In this document: positions 49,961 through 63,397 of the stretch, in pieces
Numbering within the stretch: the first letter of the stretch is position 1
How the letters are laid out: every line of letters begins with the position of its first letter
Origin: Porodaedalea pini
Lineage: Eukaryota; Basidiomycota; Agaricomycetes; Hymenochaetales; Hymenochaetaceae
Assembly: GCA_002794775.1 (NCBI GenBank)
Contig: NBAY01000002.1
Span: 2,542,001-2,606,000 of the forward strand
Direction: 5' to 3'
Length of the DNA: 64,000 nucleotides
Made by a program: the position numbers and the translations under genes
Notes under the pieces: model-generated
What the model was told of the DNA's origin: nothing
The model's database searches: none
The model's input: only the letters and a program-made list of their open reading frames with translations

Positions 49961-52900
49961 TCATGCCTCTCTTGCGCGTTCGCAACCTAAGTACGCAAAA
50001 TATAGTTTCTTTCCACTCAAGCCTACCGCTTGGATTTCCTGCGTGTCGCCTGGCACGACATCGATTCCATTGTCCGACCAGCTAACATTCTCTTCCTCCC
50101 GTACGCTAAGCACAAGACCTTTGACGGGCCGTCGCACGTTCACGGTGATGGTATCGCCTTCGGCAACGATGTTCAACACCGGATCAGGGGGACTATAATA
50201 TCGATACGGCTGCGGCCAATCCGCAGAACGTGAGAGGACTTCTCCAGAGTTCGCATCTACGAGTTTGGCAGCAACTACAACTGTGTGTGTCCGTGTGCGC
50301 TTCGGCTGCCATTGCTGTAAATCTGCAGAAAATGCGGACAGGCTGTTCGACGGTGGCTCGGGTACGACCATAGATACAACCTCAGTGGTCTGGTTCGGAG
50401 CAAGAGTGACGGTTCGCGTCTCCCTGTGCACCCAATCGCTCTCCAGGTCCACGAAGGAGAGTTCCAGAGTAGCCGGTCGAGCTTCCAGTGCTGAGTTCGT
50501 CGCCCATACGTCTACAGTCGCGCCAGTACAAGGGAACGTATTGAAGTCGTAGAATTGGCGTGGTCGGTCACATTCTCTGCTTTTCTTGACCTACAAACAA
50601 ATTGTCGATTACATTTCAGTAGTCACTGATATTCTAACGAAATCATACATCACGGAAAATTCCTACTGTGCATTGCTTCAGCTCACGAGCAATGCTATAG
50701 TAGGCGGGCTTGGGTCGCATCTGTTGTTTGGTCAGTAAATCCACACAAAGATACCGTTAACTTGTTCGAAGAATACTCACGAAATAGTCTGCGATGGCCC
50801 AAGACGTCACAGGCCAAGAATCATTTATTTGCCAGACAATCGAACCGGAAGTCTAAGACACAGGTAAATACCGACATGTTGTGCGAGGCATCACAGACAC
50901 TCACAAACTCTTTGCCAAGGCCTCTCCATTCCCGCCGCCACATGCGATATGCGTAGCTGACGGCATCGGATTGAAGAATTTGAGTGTTATACACATGCCT
51001 TGAATGTGTTTACTATGTGAGCATCCTTCCAGTCGACAAGTCAAGGAATAGAAATCACGCACGATTCCAGATCCGATGTATACTTGAAGTTGTCGCTCAT
51101 GCAGAAAGCGAAGCGTCGCTCATGGCTGCCCGCCTTGTCGTGCTGCGCCATGATTTTTGACTGGGCATACCGCTCGGACTCGGGAGCATCTCGCAGCCAA
51201 TAGTTTACGGTCCGCATGTCAGGCATTGAGGGCATGCCGAATTCACTTCAAAGAGCTCAATAATGGTCAAGATTTCTGTGTTGTCTGTGACACACCTGAT
51301 AAACCGTCCACCCAGAATATCATAGTCATGATATACGCGCGTCGCTGCCCAGACATTCCATTGATGCACATCGCCCACCGTAGGATCTGCAGTGTCCCAT
51401 CCCTCTCCCCCGTACGGAGAGCCACGATGATAGGGAATCTCGTCGTAAGTAAGGGAAGTGACCACCTCCGGCAAGACTTCTTCATAAATCTTACGCGCAG
51501 GGAAGTCGGTTTTCACTAAAACGGGATTTCTCAGTGCGACGTCGACAGTTCAGAAGGAGATTTAGCATACCACCCCATTGCATAATTTGTTGATAGTCTA
51601 CTTCGTGATCAGTAACTGGTGAAAGCAAGCAAAGTTGCCTCACCCTCATTATTTCCGCAGAAGAGTGCCATGCACGGATGATGGCGGAGCCGGCGTACAT
51701 TATCTTCAGCCTCCTTTTTCACGTTCGCAACGAACTGGTCATGAGCCGGATAAATCCCGCAAGCAAACTGAAAGTCCTGCCAGACAAGTAGCCCAAGTTC
51801 TGCATTTGTCAGAAAAAGATCCGGTCGAGTCAGAAAACAGAGCTGGAAAAAAACGAGTAAATAAATGAATTGTTACCATCACAGATTTCGTAGAAGACAT
51901 CCGGTTCGTAGACGCCTCCGCCCCAGAGGCGTACCATGTTTTGATTTCCATTCTTCACGAGTTGAAGCCATGAACGGTACCTCTCCGGCGTTATTGTCGT
52001 AAGGAATGCGTCTCCAGGAACCCAATTTGAACCTGCACCAGGAAGCATTGCCGTAAGAAGTACTACATGTGGCGAATGACAAGATACACACCACCAATGA
52101 ACATGCGGACATTATTAACTTCAAATAGAAACGTCGTGCCATTGCCATACTTATCTGCCTCGTGGAGAGTCTCTTGTATCAGCCGTACGCGCCGGAAACC
52201 GATTTTCTTTGTCTGCGTATCCAGAACGAAGGAGTGCTATTTCCAAAAAAACATTGAGCATGCTGCAGTAATATATATACTACAGGCATACTTCGCCGAG
52301 TAATGTGGCTTCCACTTCGTATAGTTCCTGTGCACCATAGCCAGTTGGCCACCAAAGACTCACTTCGTCCTTCTCCAGCGACCAACGCACGACTTCCTTG
52401 TCCGAGTCAGGCTTCATAGCAAGCTGAGATCCAATGATGGAGCCTCGCTTAACGACTTTTCCTGCGGAGGTCCGAAGGATAACGTTAATATTTGTTACGG
52501 ACTGTGCGATTCCTCGGACGGCTAACTCAACGACCAGAGACGGTGTCAAGTCAGCGGAGACGAGCGCTCGGGGATGCAAGTCTAGTATGCGTGAAGTATA
52601 AGCTAGCAGAGTCACAGGTCTGTAAGGACCGACAGTGAGCAACTCAGGACCCTATGCATAACAATAAGTGATTGATAAGGTCGTGTTGCAGAACTTGCAT
52701 ACCCAGTCCCAGCTAATTACACAGCAGGTTTTAGGTTAGCTTGCAGAACTCGCTCACTCGCTCAGTAAACATACCGCCAGTCATACTGAGCCTTTCGTAC
52801 ATAAACACGGCTCGGATGCCCGAGGTTACAAGAGCCCGCACGAACGCGCCCGTATTTCGCTTCCTCTGCAAGTGCAATGTCCTTTGCGCATTTAAAGTGC

Positions 52901-53510
52901 AGAAGAAGGGTGTTTTCTGCTTTCAGGCTCTCCGGATGAAGTTGAACCTGGAAGTCGATTTATCTGCTTGTTAAATAACATTGATCGTGCCTTGAGAACA
53001 GCAGGATGCATACCTGGTATGTCCGGAACTGGTTATCCGTCTCTAAAAGCAGGTCTTCGTTCTGCCCAGGTCATTGGCGAGAACTTACTCAGTTAGTGCG
53101 ATGGCATGACTTACGAGATAAACAGAACAGAACGTATCTAAGCCTTCAAAGACGAGCTCCACGAACTCGTAGTGTGCTGTATCTTTGAACATGAATGGCA
53201 GTGTGCTTGCATATAACCATTCACGCTCTCCAACCCCTTTAAAATGGTCAATAAAATCATCGAACAAAGTTTTATGCTTTATGGAGAGAAAGATAAACCC
53301 ATACTCACATTGCACTTTATGCTCGTTAAACCCTTCAAATGGGTGGGGGATCATATTTGCTCGCATTAACTCGACGTGTATTTCGGAGGGCACTCCAGCA
53401 AGGACTGGCCTCCAGCCTTCGGACGTCAGCTCGGAGCAAACATTGGCGAGCTGCATATCCCGTTCCTTCCACTTCCAACCAGAGTTGAAGTGAGTCCCTT
53501 GGCACTCCAT
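49961..53510 (-). CDS. GH2 beta-mannosidase, intracellular type
   Basis: Removes terminal beta-mannose from manno-oligosaccharides and N-glycan fragments. Starts MECQGTHFNSGWKWKERDMQ with no signal peptide. Then GWRPVLAGVPSEIHVELMRA, GEREWLYASTLPFMFKD, AQYDWRWDWGPELLTVGPY, SLWWPTGYGAQELYEVEATL, NGNQNMVRLWGGGVYEPDVF, MALFCGNNE (acid/base Glu), SEFGMPSMPD (nucleophile Glu), SGSIVWQINDSWPVTSWAIA and a C-terminal beta-sandwich ending CERAREA. At least fifteen short introns; about 880 residues. All catalytic residues are present. Divergent from UTP23, 259 bp between starts. It may work with secreted hydrolases such as the GH3 enzyme in this window, but cytosolic turnover is likelier without a signal. 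Confidence 0.93.
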
Positions 53511-53769
53511 GGTTTGAGCCTTTAGCCTGGGTCTGCTGCAGGATTGCGACGCTGTGCTTGATGGTTTTTACACACTCTCGAGTCAAGCATCAGCTGGATT
53601 GGCCAATACACCGACGATAAGCCGGTTCAGAAGAAGAAATCGAAATCGTGTGCATTCCAACGGTCAGATAGTACATACAAACGTGCGCCTGTTCAAGCCT
53701 CTTCCCCGGGCCGCTTCTCCGCCGCCAAGTCTTACGCTTGCTCTCATTCATCCACGACTCGAACGCCCG

Positions 53770-54995
53770 ATGCGTCAAAAACGTGCAAAAGCATACCGGA
53801 AGCTCATGCATGTCTATTGCATGAACTTCGGCTTCAGGCAGCCGTATCAAGTTCTAGGTAAGAATCAAACATATCGTTTACTACGGCTCGAATATCTAAA
53901 GACATGGTTGAGAATATTAACTAACTCTTCTACCTCCATATCGTGAACGTACATATCACTCAATCGTGGATCCGGATAATTAGTGGACGCGGAAATGTGT
54001 TCAGAGGTCATATCGTCAAAAATGGACTTTCCGAAGCAGCTAGCAACCGTTCTGCAGGGAGGCGTGAAGCCTAGTGCGTTTGCACTCTTACTTTTACATG
54101 TTCGTTCAAAAGCTCAAGTAAAGTCGAATAGTGATCACTCAATGCAGCATCCATTCCCTGTATCTCGCTGGACGGACAGCACAACCTGCCGTAGACCTCG
54201 CCAAGACGTTTGAGCGCAGAAGGTGCAACCATAGGGAGGCAAAGCCAGAGGAGGAATGTGTAAAGGAGGTCATAGGTGCGCAGCTCCATATTGATACGTC
54301 CCCCATTTTCTAACATATGCTGATGCCTTGGCTTCCCCCCCTTTATCTCAGGCTCGTCGAATATACATCGCTATGTCTTGGCCGCGCAATCGACCTCATT
54401 GCGACAGCACGTTCGCCAGGTCCCAGGCACTCCGATAATTCATGTGAAGCGAAGTGTAATGGTGCTTGAACCAGCAAGCGATGCTACGGAGAAGGCAAAA
54501 TTTACGGTGTGCATGCCGTTTTCGAATCTTAGGATATGTCCTAAAACCTGCCCGCGTCGAACATAGATGGAAGATGACCGCATGCGGCCTACCGAGGCAG
54601 AGACAAGCACGATTGCGGCGACTCTAGCAACATCGTCGACAACGGGAGGCAACAAGTCTAATGTGGATCCAAGCGCACCGCCGAAGAAAAAGAGTCGAGG
54701 CCCGAAAGGTCCAAACCCTCTAAGTGTGAAGAAGAAGAGGCCTAAAGAAAATGAGAGGAGATCGGAGTCTAGAAAACCGAAAGGAAATACTTCAGAACGG
54801 TCCGAAGCAGCGGGGGAGAAAAGGAAACGTCGCGACGATGCCGATACAGGGGATGATGGAGGAGTTAATGAGACATCGAAGGAGGGGATGGAATTGGCGG
54901 TTAAGCGAAAGAGAAATCGAAATCGAAAACGCAAGCGGACCGGTGAAGAGCATACGGAAGTGGAAACGGGAAATAATGACGACACGGGGACTTGA
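53770..54995 (+). CDS. UTP23: rRNA-processing protein Utp23
   Basis: SSU-processome component with a PIN-like fold, needed for early pre-rRNA cleavages and snR30 release; nucleolar. Five exons: 53770-53857, 53984-54073, 54132-54275, 54352-54506, 54567-54995, giving 301 residues. Starts MRQKRAKAYRKLMHVYCMNF then GFRQPYQVLVDAEMC. Next VLQGGVKPMITQCSIHSLYL, VDLAKTFERRRCNHREAKPE (part of the zinc-binding Cys/His set), IHVKRSVMVLEPASDATEKA, and the family's KGPNPLSVKKK in a very basic tail. An upstream in-frame extension exists from 53554 but is not Utp23-like, so the start at 53770 is preferred. Confidence 0.95.
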
Positions 54996-55211
54996 GCATA
55001 CGGCGTCTGGACGACCTGTGCGTTGTTTAATGTGAGATCTTATATTTTTCCATCGATCCTCGACATGTACATAAGAGATTCTCCAAAGCTTTCTTGTTTT
55101 GAAATTGTCGGAAGGAATGGCGACAAAAGTAACGTACTTGTAATCAATCCTATTCGAGAATTATGTAAATGAGGTATTCGTCTCTAGCTAGCCACCGCCG
55201 AAGATCACTGT

Positions 55212-58200
55212 TCAAAGCTGCGAACGAATATAATTTAGTGCGGATCCAGCTTGCAACCACTTGAGCTGATCGCTGGACATTGTGTGCCTCGTCGGGATCT
55301 CGAATGTCCGTCCATCCCGTTTTGTGACCTTCAAATGAATAACGGCATCTGAATCGCCGTTTAGCAGGTTCTCTAGCCCAACCGTCTCAAGAACATCGCC
55401 AGATCCAATGCGAGAATAGTCGCTACTCTGGGTAAACCAAAGCGGGAGTACGCCTTGTTTCTGTAAAATAGCGGACCGGTAATGTTTGATTTGGTTTGAT
55501 GTACTACCAATAACCGCGGACTAACCTTCAGGTTGGTCTCGTGAATTCGGGCAAATGATCGCGCAACAATGAGCGCGCAGCCTGGGATTCCATGAGCACA
55601 GCAAAGGACAGAAGGGCGTGAGCACACACCATAGAACCGAGGCTGTAGCGCTGCATGCTCACGCGCACTGCCTTCGCCGTAGTTCTCATCTACAACCAGG
55701 GCCCATGGCTGATTACGGGAGCGAAGACGCTTAGCGACATTCGGGATGGTGTCAGTTAATGACTCGCTCGACGAGTGGTCGTGGTCAAATGCAACATTGA
55801 CGTCGCCACCTTCATCATTCACAGCCTGTATGAAATAAACGAGGAATAGAAATGGAGATAAGAATGAACAAATTCATATCAGCATTATTCGCGCAGTGCT
55901 CACAGTGATCACTACGAGGATATGAGTAAGTAAGCTTAAGCTCTGAACGAATGGTTTGCTCACGCAAGTTCTCGGATATGTTGGAAAGATGTCCCTTGTA
56001 TTTGAGCCAAGGTCCCTGTAAGAAAGTCTGGTTAGTTTCTGTGTCCGGTATAAGTAAACCAGAATCACATACGGCTGCTGAAATATGGTCTGTCGTGCAT
56101 TTGCCCCGGACTCTCATGAGTACCTTCAATGCAGGAAGCTCGAGGCCTCTCGGGTTTTTGAAACCAAAATGACTTTCAAAGGGCTGCAGGATTTCCAACC
56201 GAGTGGACGTTGGCGAAATCACGATTTCGGTATCTGGCTTAGGCTTCGGGTTTGCTAGGGGATACAGAGAGAGGTCGCCAGGAGCGAACCCTTGCGTGGG
56301 CATATCCTGGCCCCGAGGCGGGGTGAACTTGAAGGTATTACCAGAAGGGAGCTCAATCGAATCTGACATTGGGTTGAAGGTCAACTTCCCGGAAAACGCC
56401 ATGGCAGTGACAACCGTAGGGGAAGCAAGGAAGTTCATCGTATTCTTGTTACCGTCATTGCGAGAACGGAAGTTCCTGTTGAATGACGTGAGGATAGCTG
56501 CGCATATTATAAGTACATGTGATATAAGACTGGACCAGATGAAATTACCATTCTCTTCACCCTTTTTGTCTTCCCTTTTCCACTGACCGATACAAGGACC
56601 GCAGGCGTTCGCAAGAACGGTGGCACCAACTTCTTCAAGCGAAGAGGTAACATTATCTCTCTCTATAGTTGCCCGAATTTGCTCGGAACCCGGAGTGCAT
56701 AGGAAGGGCACCTTGTTACAAGAGTCGTTAACAGCCCAGATTGCTACCGCTAATAGCGCTAGATACCTTCACCGTTAAACCTGCGTTTTTTGCCTGACGA
56801 GCGAGGTCCGCCACGCGTGTCTATGGAGCAGATCAGGTAAGTGTTGCATAGGAAAACATGAAGAATCGCACCATGTCTTCATAAGAGCTATTCGTACATG
56901 ATCCGATGAGGCTAGCAGAGATCTCATCTTTCCATCCCGAGGTTTTGACGAAGTCGCCGAATTTTGAAAGAGGTGTTGCTAAATCAGGTGTGAAGGGACC
57001 GTTTATTGTTGGTTCGAGTTCCGAAAGGTTCTGTCGTGCACATAGTTGAGCTAGAGGCAATGAAGCAATGCCAAGAAAGGAGAAACGCACAATCTCAATC
57101 ACATCGTCGTATTCTGCCCGCTCATCCGCACTCAAGAAACCTTGAGATGCTGCATCGTCGGCAGCACTCGCAACAGCTGACCTACCAGTCGCGCGCAAGT
57201 AGGATCGCATGTTGGGCGTATAAGGGAACGTCGAAGAGGTCGCACCAACTTAATGTTGTTTAAGGAGAACGCATCGCAGTCAGAGAACTCGCTGCGTACC
57301 TTCCGCGCCCATATTTGCGATAGTCGCGAGACCTTTAGTTATTATTTCTTAGTCGCGTACCAATACTTGGAGCTTGCAGGTGGTAAACTTACCGGTACAT
57401 GACTGATTGAAAACACCAGGGCCAAAGTATTCCAAAATGCGGCCCGTTCCTCCCTACACTGGTGTAAGAGGGACGGTCTGAAACTTATAGATGAGGAAGG
57501 AAGCTCACTCGTACGGTTAGGAGCCCAGCAATGTTCAAAATGAGATCCTTCGCTGTTGCCCAGTCATTCATTTGTCCGGTAAGGCGTATACCTCAAGGAG
57601 TGTCAGCAGAATTCGCTAACACATAATCGGAAACTCACCAACTACCTGCGGCGCCTTGAGTTCCCATGGAGTCCCTGTCATGGCATCCACAGCATCTGCA
57701 CCTCCGACACCGATTGCAATCATCCCGAGGCCTCCCGCGTTAGGCGAGTGGGAGTCTAAAAGAAAAGAAAATACTTTTTAATACCGCTGTCCGATTAATC
57801 GAGATGCAAATGCGAGATGAGTACCTGTTCCCAGCCTGATCGTTTCGAGAGTAAGTAATTTTGACCGTACCCAAGGGGCATATTGTGGACACGCACATGA
57901 GCATTCCCGGCGCGGCGTAATTTTCCAGTACGATTTGGTGGATAATACCAGAGCCAGGGCCCCAGAACTCGATACCTGAGAAAAGAATCATGTTCGTCGA
58001 AGAGTAACAGGTGCAGCGTCTTAATCTTACCATACTTCTTCGCAGCACTCTCTAAGAAATCAAATACCTCCTTGTTCGAGATTATCGAGCGCTGTTCGAA
58101 TCACATATCGTCAACTTGATCTGTGATTCAATGAGCTGCACAGTCACCTTCAAGTCGGCCTCAGCTCCCTCAGACGCTTGAATGAGATGGTCACAATGAA

Positions 58201-58685
58201 TGCTGGTAGGAACAGCGCAAGACGGGAGTCCTGCACTCATGAATTGCAATCTGAGGTAATATACACATGAGAAATCAGGCTAAGTGACAAACACCCAAAG
58301 ATTGTCTCACATTGCCATTCTTTATTGCCAGTCATCTTTTGTTAGTAGTGTTACTCCAGAGAAGACATGCATCTTACTGAGCAGAAGCATCTTGCATGGC
58401 TACACGCTGAGGACGGAGCTGCAAATATTCTCCACGGATATTTTTCTTTCCAGACAAGGTCTTCTCAGGCTCATGGATGTGACTGTAGAGAATCTTCTCG
58501 GCTAGCGTCAAAGGTCTGTCATTGAGAATGGCGCGGACACGATTCAGGTTGTCGACGAGACGAGAATATGGAGGCGCGATTGTAGAGCAGTCCTTCTCCG
58601 GAAGGGCAGCGTGCGTGGCCAGCGTCCTCCTCCGAGCGTTGCGGGACGCAATGCGCCGAGCGGTGTTGGCCAACGACGACAACAT
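55212..58685 (-). CDS. ACO2: Mitochondrial aconitase family, Aco2-type (homocitrate dehydratase-like)
   Basis: A [4Fe-4S] hydro-lyase. Fungal Aco2 converts homocitrate to homoaconitate in lysine synthesis; Aco1 works in the citric acid cycle. Starts [20 protein letters not shown], a presequence. Then [78 protein letters not shown], the cluster cysteines in [12 protein letters not shown] and [30 protein letters not shown] and [15 protein letters not shown]. The end is [15 protein letters not shown] at 55212. Aco2 rather than Aco1 is favoured by EGAEADL and [12 protein letters not shown]. More than ten introns; about 800 residues. Convergent with UTP23, 216 bp apart. Confidence 0.88.
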
Positions 58686-58897
58686 GACTGCGACGAATGC
58701 ACTTCAGCCGCAGAGGAAAGCAACAAAGCGGTGCTGCAACTGAAATTTAGACTTTATTTAAAGTCGCCGATCGGCCGAGAGCACCTCAGCCAATGAGAAG
58801 CCATCATTTTGGGACCAGTTCATTACAGTGATCAAAATACAAAGAACGGATATAAGCAAGCCGACGAAGTACAACATCAGCTCTCCACGACTGCAAG

Positions 58898-60571
58898 CTA
58901 TAAATCAGAGTCCTTCCAAGCTAGCTTACACTTCGGAACTATTTCTTCGACCATTCCCCGCGTCATTTCAAAGGCAGGACATCCACGCACTTCAATCCTT
59001 TCCAGCTTGTCCCAGAGTTCTCCTTTTTTCATCGCACTTACTATAGACCAAGCATCGCTGAAGCAGAAGTTTGGTCCGTTTTGAAAGCTAGACAGCTGCA
59101 ATGTGCGCAAAGGCGGCATTGGGATAGCCAAGTCCGAGAGGTCCCAAAGCTCCGCGCCTTCGTCTCCTCTGACCGTTTTTATTGAGAGATGGGAGAGGTT
59201 AGGAATTGCTGGGAAGAAGTCGTCGATGCGACACTGCTCGTTGACGAAGCGTCGGACCTCTATGTTGAGACGCTCGATATGAATAATCTGTCATTTGTGT
59301 CGGAGAACACATGGTCCAGCCAATCATGGATATCTTGCCATGCTCTGACGTCTGCACCGACCGTTAACTCCGTCACGTTGGGCGTGATGATTGATGATAG
59401 GATACGGCTGAGGACTTCCAGTTCATCACCATCGTCAAAGACAATATCCAGAGTAAGGGCTTTCAACGCCTCGAGTATCAGAGCTTCAGGTGATGAATCG
59501 CCTGAAAGAAATCCGGAATTCAACATTCGAATGGATAGGACTTCGAGCTGTGGAACAGACTGTAGAAAGTCCAGCAGGAGCTGAATATCCCATATCTCAG
59601 GTCCATAGTCCGCGGTAGACTCGACTCGCAATGATCTGAGCGAATTGCCAAATATAGGCTGAGGGATGAAGTTTGTGACGTGAAGGGAGCGAAGCTGTGG
59701 CATATCCCAGGATGCATAGAAGTAAGATCTCTCGTCCATCGATATGAGTATGTTCTCCTCGTCATCAAAGGTGTTACAGAGGATACTTAGCGAATCAAGG
59801 ACGGGTGCCTTCAGTTGGTTACACATATTTCCAACACACTCCATAAATCCTACGATGCCTTCCACACCTGAGTCGCGTTCCAAATGCAACTCAAAAGAAC
59901 GGCACCTCCCGAAATGAGGAATGACATCGTCAAGGAAGTCCATCGTTGGCATGGGAATATCCTCTTGCGGCTGGCGCAAGAGACGAAGATCCAAAGGTGC
60001 GGCTTTGCTTCGGGAAAGAAGCATTTGAGTCAACTCTCGATCGTATGCTACCGGTGAGCACCACAGCTTCGGAAGGCTCAAAGTGATACATCGCCACCTA
60101 CGGCAGACATGCGAAAAGTCTATAACCTTCCGTTGTCCAAGGAGTTCATAGACTTGTTCGGCTACCAAAGATATGATCTCGTCAGGGAGAGCTTCGATGC
60201 TTGTCATGCTTATGCCTGAAGTTTTGTATAATTTTGTCTGTTTAGTCAAGTGTGCCAAGCTGTCCGAGATCCTCCTAACGAGAAGGCTAGCGGCCCTTAT
60301 TGCATGGTTGAGAAGCAGGATGCTTTCTTTCACGGAGTTAGCAGCCGAGTCGTCGAGACCCAGTTTCTGAAAGAAATTCGCTGTACTAAGAGTAATAACT
60401 CAATTAGTCCAAGCTTACAGTGAGATAAATAAAACCTACGCACTCATTGTGAGGTGAATCCGTATAGATTTCCTGGTCCTTGCTTTGAAGGAGGGAGGAA
60501 ATAAATCCGCCTAGTACTTTGAGGCCCTCGACGTCCGACGCTTCCATGAGCGTGTCGTTCTTGCTGTCCAT
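58898..60571 (-). CDS. F-box/LRR-type protein with an apparent frame break
   Basis: Probable substrate adaptor of an SCF ubiquitin ligase; substrate unknown. The first exon starts MDSKNDTLMEASDVEGLKVL at 60571, joined by an intron (acceptor CTCTTAG) to DTANFFQKLGLDDSAANSVK. The F-box is SIEALPDEIISLVAEQVYEL followed by VIDFSHVCRRWRCITLSLPK and LWCSPV. The rest is leucine-rich with repeats such as MPQLRSLHVTNFI and VPQLEVLSIRML. The frame stops at 59260, but the next frame continues plausibly (IERLNIEVRRFVNEQCRIDD, LSHLSIKTVRGDEGAELWDL) to the stop at 58898. Either a single-base indel near 59285, or an intron such as one with a GTCAGA donor (62 nt), joins them. Agaricomycetes carry large families of such genes, often decayed. 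Confidence 0.75.
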
Positions 60572-60853
60572 AGCAGTTTCCCTATTTCACAATCAGCGAT
60601 TTCTTTAAACGAGAACATATTGCTTTCAAATCTGACAGTGCCGCTGTGGAAATGACTGCAGCGTTACTGCAATATGACGAGGAGACTCGGAGGATACTCG
60701 TTGTGGCGGCTGAAGCTGAGCCGCAAACGCGACGCGTTTGTTTCAACTTGTTTGGGTACACAAAGGATGTTACGTAATAGACGTCCTGCAGAACGCTGTT
60801 AATCTATCTATCTGCCTGGCTAACATCCTACTGATTACTTCAAACTCGATATT

Positions 60854-63397
60854 TTAGCTTAGGAGTAAATTCCCTCTCCGCTCCGACTCTCCCGATTCCA
60901 TACGCGCCGAATGACTGCCGAACTGCATCGCCCGCTTCTTACGCGCACTTGCGAGCTCAAGCCCAACCTTTTGCGCAGCCAGCCTAAGGAGCATCTTATC
61001 TCCGAGCCCAAGTGGAAGACGCGGGTCCATTTTGTGATGGACCGGAAGCTTTGCCACGGAGTTCACTACAGAAAGCGAGAGGAACGGATGCCGTGCCTCC
61101 TTGCCGTGCGACGAGATTATGCGGTCGTCCCGCCCTAGATTGCGCGTCGGGATACGATCGATCTCAAGCTGAAGCTAATATAGAATGTGATCATTAGGGA
61201 AAAGTATCAGACCACATACAGAAAGTCATCCGAACCTCTTCAATAACAGCAGGCCAGCCGCCTGACGCGTATGCGGTTCGGTGTCTCCCATATCCTCCGA
61301 GAAGCTCGTCGGAGCCAAGGCCATTAAGCTGATCATGTCTCAGTGCATATGAGTTTTAACACTCGAGACACGTGGATTACACACCAGAACACGAGCCTTA
61401 CTCGTATAAGGGACCTTCGGTTCATTGATCTCTGTGCGGATGTAGCCAACCCCTCTGGATGCAAAATAGAGAGCGAGAGCCAAGCTCTTATCCAACATCA
61501 GTTCAGGTCTGTCGTCAAATTATGTGGAGCGCGCTTACCAGGTCCATCACAGTTCTACAAGGGTACATTAGATTCTCTACGATCGGTCGGCATTTCGAGG
61601 TCTCCTAATTTCCTCTCGTTAATGTAAGTATGTGTTAGGAATGAGCGGAGAATTACTTCGAAAGTGACGTCCACTTCGACCTTGTGTTGATCAGTCATTC
61701 GACATTGTACTTTCCATAAGAAGTACTCACGAAATTCCATCGGCGATTAGGACAGAGAATCCGCAGCTCAGCCAGCTCCTCGAGTCCAGTGACACGGTCT
61801 GGTGCAAGATATGACTCGAACTTGCCCTTTTCCTGGTCATATTCTAGACCAGAGTTGTTGTGATTCTGGGGCCGCTTTCTTCTCCTCTTGATGTCTTCGT
61901 TACTTTCGGCTCTGATTTGTATTTTGCGTGGGTTCTCAAAGGCGACATTCAGCAGATCAATGGGCTCATCCAGAGGTATATGGCTGGGAAAGAATATGTT
62001 AAACTCGAATGGTAGTGAGGACAGTTTACACGCTAACCGATCAGCCAAGTACGCCAACACAGTAGAATCAATCCCTCCCGAGAATAAAACCGCTACTCTA
62101 GCCTGGCCCTTCTCTCTTGAATTGATGGAGAGACATCAATTATTTCTGCATGAAATCGGAATAATTAGACGTACCCACGATATGGAATATCTTGTACCTT
62201 GAGCTTGACGCTGCGACTAAGATGTGTTAACAGGTCATCAACAGCAGTCATAAGCTCCGGTGGAATCGTTGCGAGTGACTTTACGATGGGTAGCGAGTCT
62301 GAGACAATAATGTTGACCTTTTCTGGGGCACTCTGCATATAGTACTCAGCGTCTGACTCAGAGGCGAGTGTCTACATTATCTCACGAAATCATTTGCATG
62401 CCCTGTTCCATCACTACGAGGAAGAGCCTGAAGAACGGGGTTCGCATCGGCGTTCTTCAGGCCCCAAATTCAGATCTTATCAGGATCATGGTCGTTTGGT
62501 TTTGATAGACTGAAACCTACCTCACAGAAAATCCTTTTATTGAGATTGACACAGTGCAGATGCTCTGTACTGACGTCCTCAAAGTCATACAATGGAATTG
62601 ATCCAGCAGATACCGACGCGATCACAAGAACTGGTTTCTGACTCGTCGGTCTATGAATTAAAAGCGACCGACGTCCAAGTGGATCTCGCCCAAAGTATAT
62701 TCTCTTCGTCTTTTCCTGTAGGTTTCAAGGCCAAAGATCAGCAAAGTGGCAAGTCAAGGCCTGAGTTGTGCCTGACATGAAAATAGGAAAATGCGTATCT
62801 GGATACATCGGTCAACGCATAGTTTTGAGCTAAGAAGTGAGGTTGCTTACGGTCCCTCAATAGACTGAAAGACGCCAGCTAGCTCTACTTCAGGATTTTG
62901 AAGACCATTAGTCCGCTGGAAGAGCTTGATACCGTCATTCTCAGAGGCATCCATCTAATGGATACTCCAAGTCAGATGACAGATCATCTCAGTACATGAT
63001 ATAGCTGACCTCCAAGCCCTCGAAAACCTAAACGAAAGATAAGCTTTTCTCAACAGTATATCGTTTATTATTCATATAGCATACAGACTTCTCCATTCCA
63101 GCAGAAGACGTTTCCGAGATCCTTATGCGGTTGAACGACGGGCTTGTCTCCCCTGAGTCTCAGCTCGCTAGCAAAGAAACGAATATCCAGGACGCCATTA
63201 TCAGAGCGAACGACGACGTGAACACTCTCCTGGGCGTCGGGACCTAAATGATCGCGTAAAATTTCAGTTGATCAGTCCTTTCCTGTTATCCTTTGCATAC
63301 CGCGAGCGGAGTTCACTACTCTGAGCTGCTCCCATACGAACTCGAAGTCTGCTGTGAGGTCTTCCTGCCGTTGAACGGCTAATAAAATTCCGCACAT
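60854..63397 (-). CDS. Asparagine synthase domain-containing protein (ASNSD1-like)
   Basis: Begins MCGILLAVQRQEDLTADFEF; Cys2 is the Ntn glutaminase nucleophile. The amidotransferase domain follows (VVNSARGPDAQESVHVVVRS, QPHKDLGNVFCWNGE). The synthase domain has the PP-loop FSGGIDSTVLAYLADRL, then PIDLLNVAFENPRKIQIRA, a basic insert and APDRVTGLEELAELR. The end, PLGLGDKMLLRLAAQKVGLE then RKKRAMQFGSHSARME, matches animal ASNSD1 and its fungal relatives rather than true asparagine synthetase. Catalytic residues look present, but the biochemical role of this subfamily is unproven. Many short introns; about 620-650 residues. An Arg/Lys-rich insert near the middle (IKRRRKRPQNHNNS) is probably disordered. 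Confidence 0.85.

Noticed and set aside
53554..53769. Upstream in-frame start for UTP23
   Set aside because: The extension is unlike any Utp23; MRQKRAKAYRK at 53770 is the conserved N terminus of the family.
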